Shown piece after piece: positions 23,699 to 24,071 of a stretch of 24,071 bases of DNA (position 1 is the first letter of the stretch; each line of letters begins with the position of its first letter). The DNA comes from Nitrospinota bacterium. Lineage in GTDB: Bacteria; Nitrospinota; Nitrospinia; JACRGO01. The position numbers were made by a program, and so were the translations under genes. The stretch is from the NCBI GenBank assembly GCA_016212295.1, contig JACRGO010000212.1, positions 1-24,071 on the forward strand, in the 5' to 3' direction. Under the pieces are notes generated by a model that was not told the DNA's origin, did no database searches, and saw nothing but the letters and a program-made list of their open reading frames with translations.

Positions 23699-23929
23699 TT
23701 TTGTTACTGCTCGTTACAGGTTTGCAACCTTTTTGATTTTAGATTTAGGATTTTAAATCCAAGACCTTAATCCCCCGGTCTCCAGCGGCTTTCCAATTGT
23801 AAATCGTCAATTGACTCTGCCCCCTGCCCCCATGATACCTGCCTTTTTCACTGCAAATCCACGACGCGCGGGAAGACGCGCTGCCAATTCACAATTCAAG
23901 ACGCGACCCCATTCACTTTGCCCAATGAT

Positions 23930-23946
23930 TGGTAACAGTTTAGCCC
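23930..23946 (+). repeat. 17-bp repeat TGGTAACAGTTTAGCCC, copy 2
   Basis: Exact match to 5395-5411. It lies about 110 bases before the start codon of the gene at the window end. Confidence 0.6.
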
Positions 23947-23983
23947 TTTCTGTGTCTTTTTTGTTCTAATACCGTCCATTATC

Positions 23984-24035
23984 TTGACAAATGGGTGGTT
24001 TTTTTATATTTTATATCAAGAGTAAAAATACTCTT
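23984..24035 (+). promoter_or_regulatory. Promoter and hairpin before the last gene
   Basis: TTGACA (23984-23989), a 17-base spacer and TATTTT (24007-24012) form a plausible sigma70 promoter. AAGAGTA / TACTCTT (24018-24024 and 24029-24035) is a perfect 7-bp inverted repeat with an AAAA loop, in the predicted leader. Confidence 0.5.
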
Positions 24036-24057
24036 ATAAAAGATGGAGGAGGGCAAA

Positions 24058-24071
24058 ATGGCTAGGTTAGA
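24058..24071 (+). CDS. Start of a gene cut by the window end, possibly a REP-associated (Y1) transposase
   Basis: Only MARL is readable. GGAGGAGGG at 24045-24053 is an excellent ribosome binding site. Many REP-associated tyrosine (IS200-like) transposases begin MARL or MARP, and the upstream hairpin and repeat motif fit a mobile element, but four residues cannot prove this. Confidence 0.3.

Larger units (their letters stand above)
23467..24057. other. Gene-free spacer rich in repeat words
   Basis: No gene is supported (a 72-codon frame at 23518-23736 runs through repeats). It contains a long imperfect hairpin at 23633-23698, CCCTGCCCCCATGATACCTGCC words like those at 14500 and 20155, and the 17-bp motif at 23930-23946. 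Confidence 0.55.

Noticed and set aside
23518-23736. 72-codon + strand frame
   Set aside because: It reads through the ATCCTG hairpin and Cys/Ser/Pro-rich repeat words; no start signal.

Overview
The window (about 24 kb, roughly balanced G+C, coding genes on both strands) looks like the chromosome of an uncultured or environmental anaerobe-type bacterium. A deltaproteobacterium-like lineage or a Nitrospirota / candidate-phylum relative would fit: an energy-converting-hydrogenase-related (Ehr) operon, CNB-PilZ and GGDEF signalling proteins, CbiB, TIR and VapBC remnants, and intergenic spaces full of short degenerate repeats. The taxonomic guess is inference; there is no rRNA or tRNA in the window.

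Layout. 1-2915 (+): a CNB-PilZ sensor protein and a polytopic membrane protein ending in an ICMT/PEMT-like methyltransferase domain, 15 bp apart. 2921-5212 (-): a decayed island holding a truncated zinc-dependent phospholipase C-like gene joined to the C-terminal half of an N6-adenine DNA methyltransferase, followed by an internally deleted partner gene. 5213-5865: AT-rich spacer with a possible 59-residue ORF and a 17-bp motif that recurs at the far end of the window. 5866-14048 (-): the centrepiece, a seven-gene operon (HTH-EIIA regulator, then HyfB-, HyfC-, HyfE-, HyfF-, HyfG- and HyfI-like subunits) behind a consensus-like sigma70 promoter. All four nickel-ligand cysteines of the large subunit are replaced, so this is an Ehr complex and not a hydrogenase. 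14185-15314 (+): a TIR-domain C-terminal remnant and a VapB/VapC-type pair. 15462-18476 (-): a type ISP-like restriction-methylase gene broken by an internal deletion with frameshift and by a second one-base frameshift. 18641-19810 (-): a GGDEF diguanylate cyclase. 20270-21217 (+): CbiB/CobD. 21377-21805 (+): a secreted TPR protein between two copies of an imperfect repeat. 22004-22687 (-): a SAM-methyltransferase-like protein with an atypical motif I. 22975-23451 (-): a small membrane protein with four 11-residue coiled-coil repeats, a terminator, and a promoter that suggests a leaderless transcript. 24058-end (+): the first codons of a gene, possibly a REP-associated (Y1) transposase.

How it works together. 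The Ehr genes encode a membrane proton- or ion-translocating module (HyfB, HyfC, HyfE, HyfF) with a peripheral arm that keeps the N2-type iron-sulfur cluster subunit (HyfI) but has no Ni-Fe site and no polyferredoxin subunit. The first gene couples a DNA-binding helix-turn-helix to a PTS EIIA domain with its phosphorylatable histidine, so the operon could respond to PTS phosphorylation state. Two themes stand out outside the operon. Defence genes (two DNA-methylase loci, a TIR protein) are all broken, mostly by internal deletions. Low-complexity 7-8 bp tandem tracts and short palindromic words fill nearly every non-coding gap, including three junctions inside the Ehr operon.
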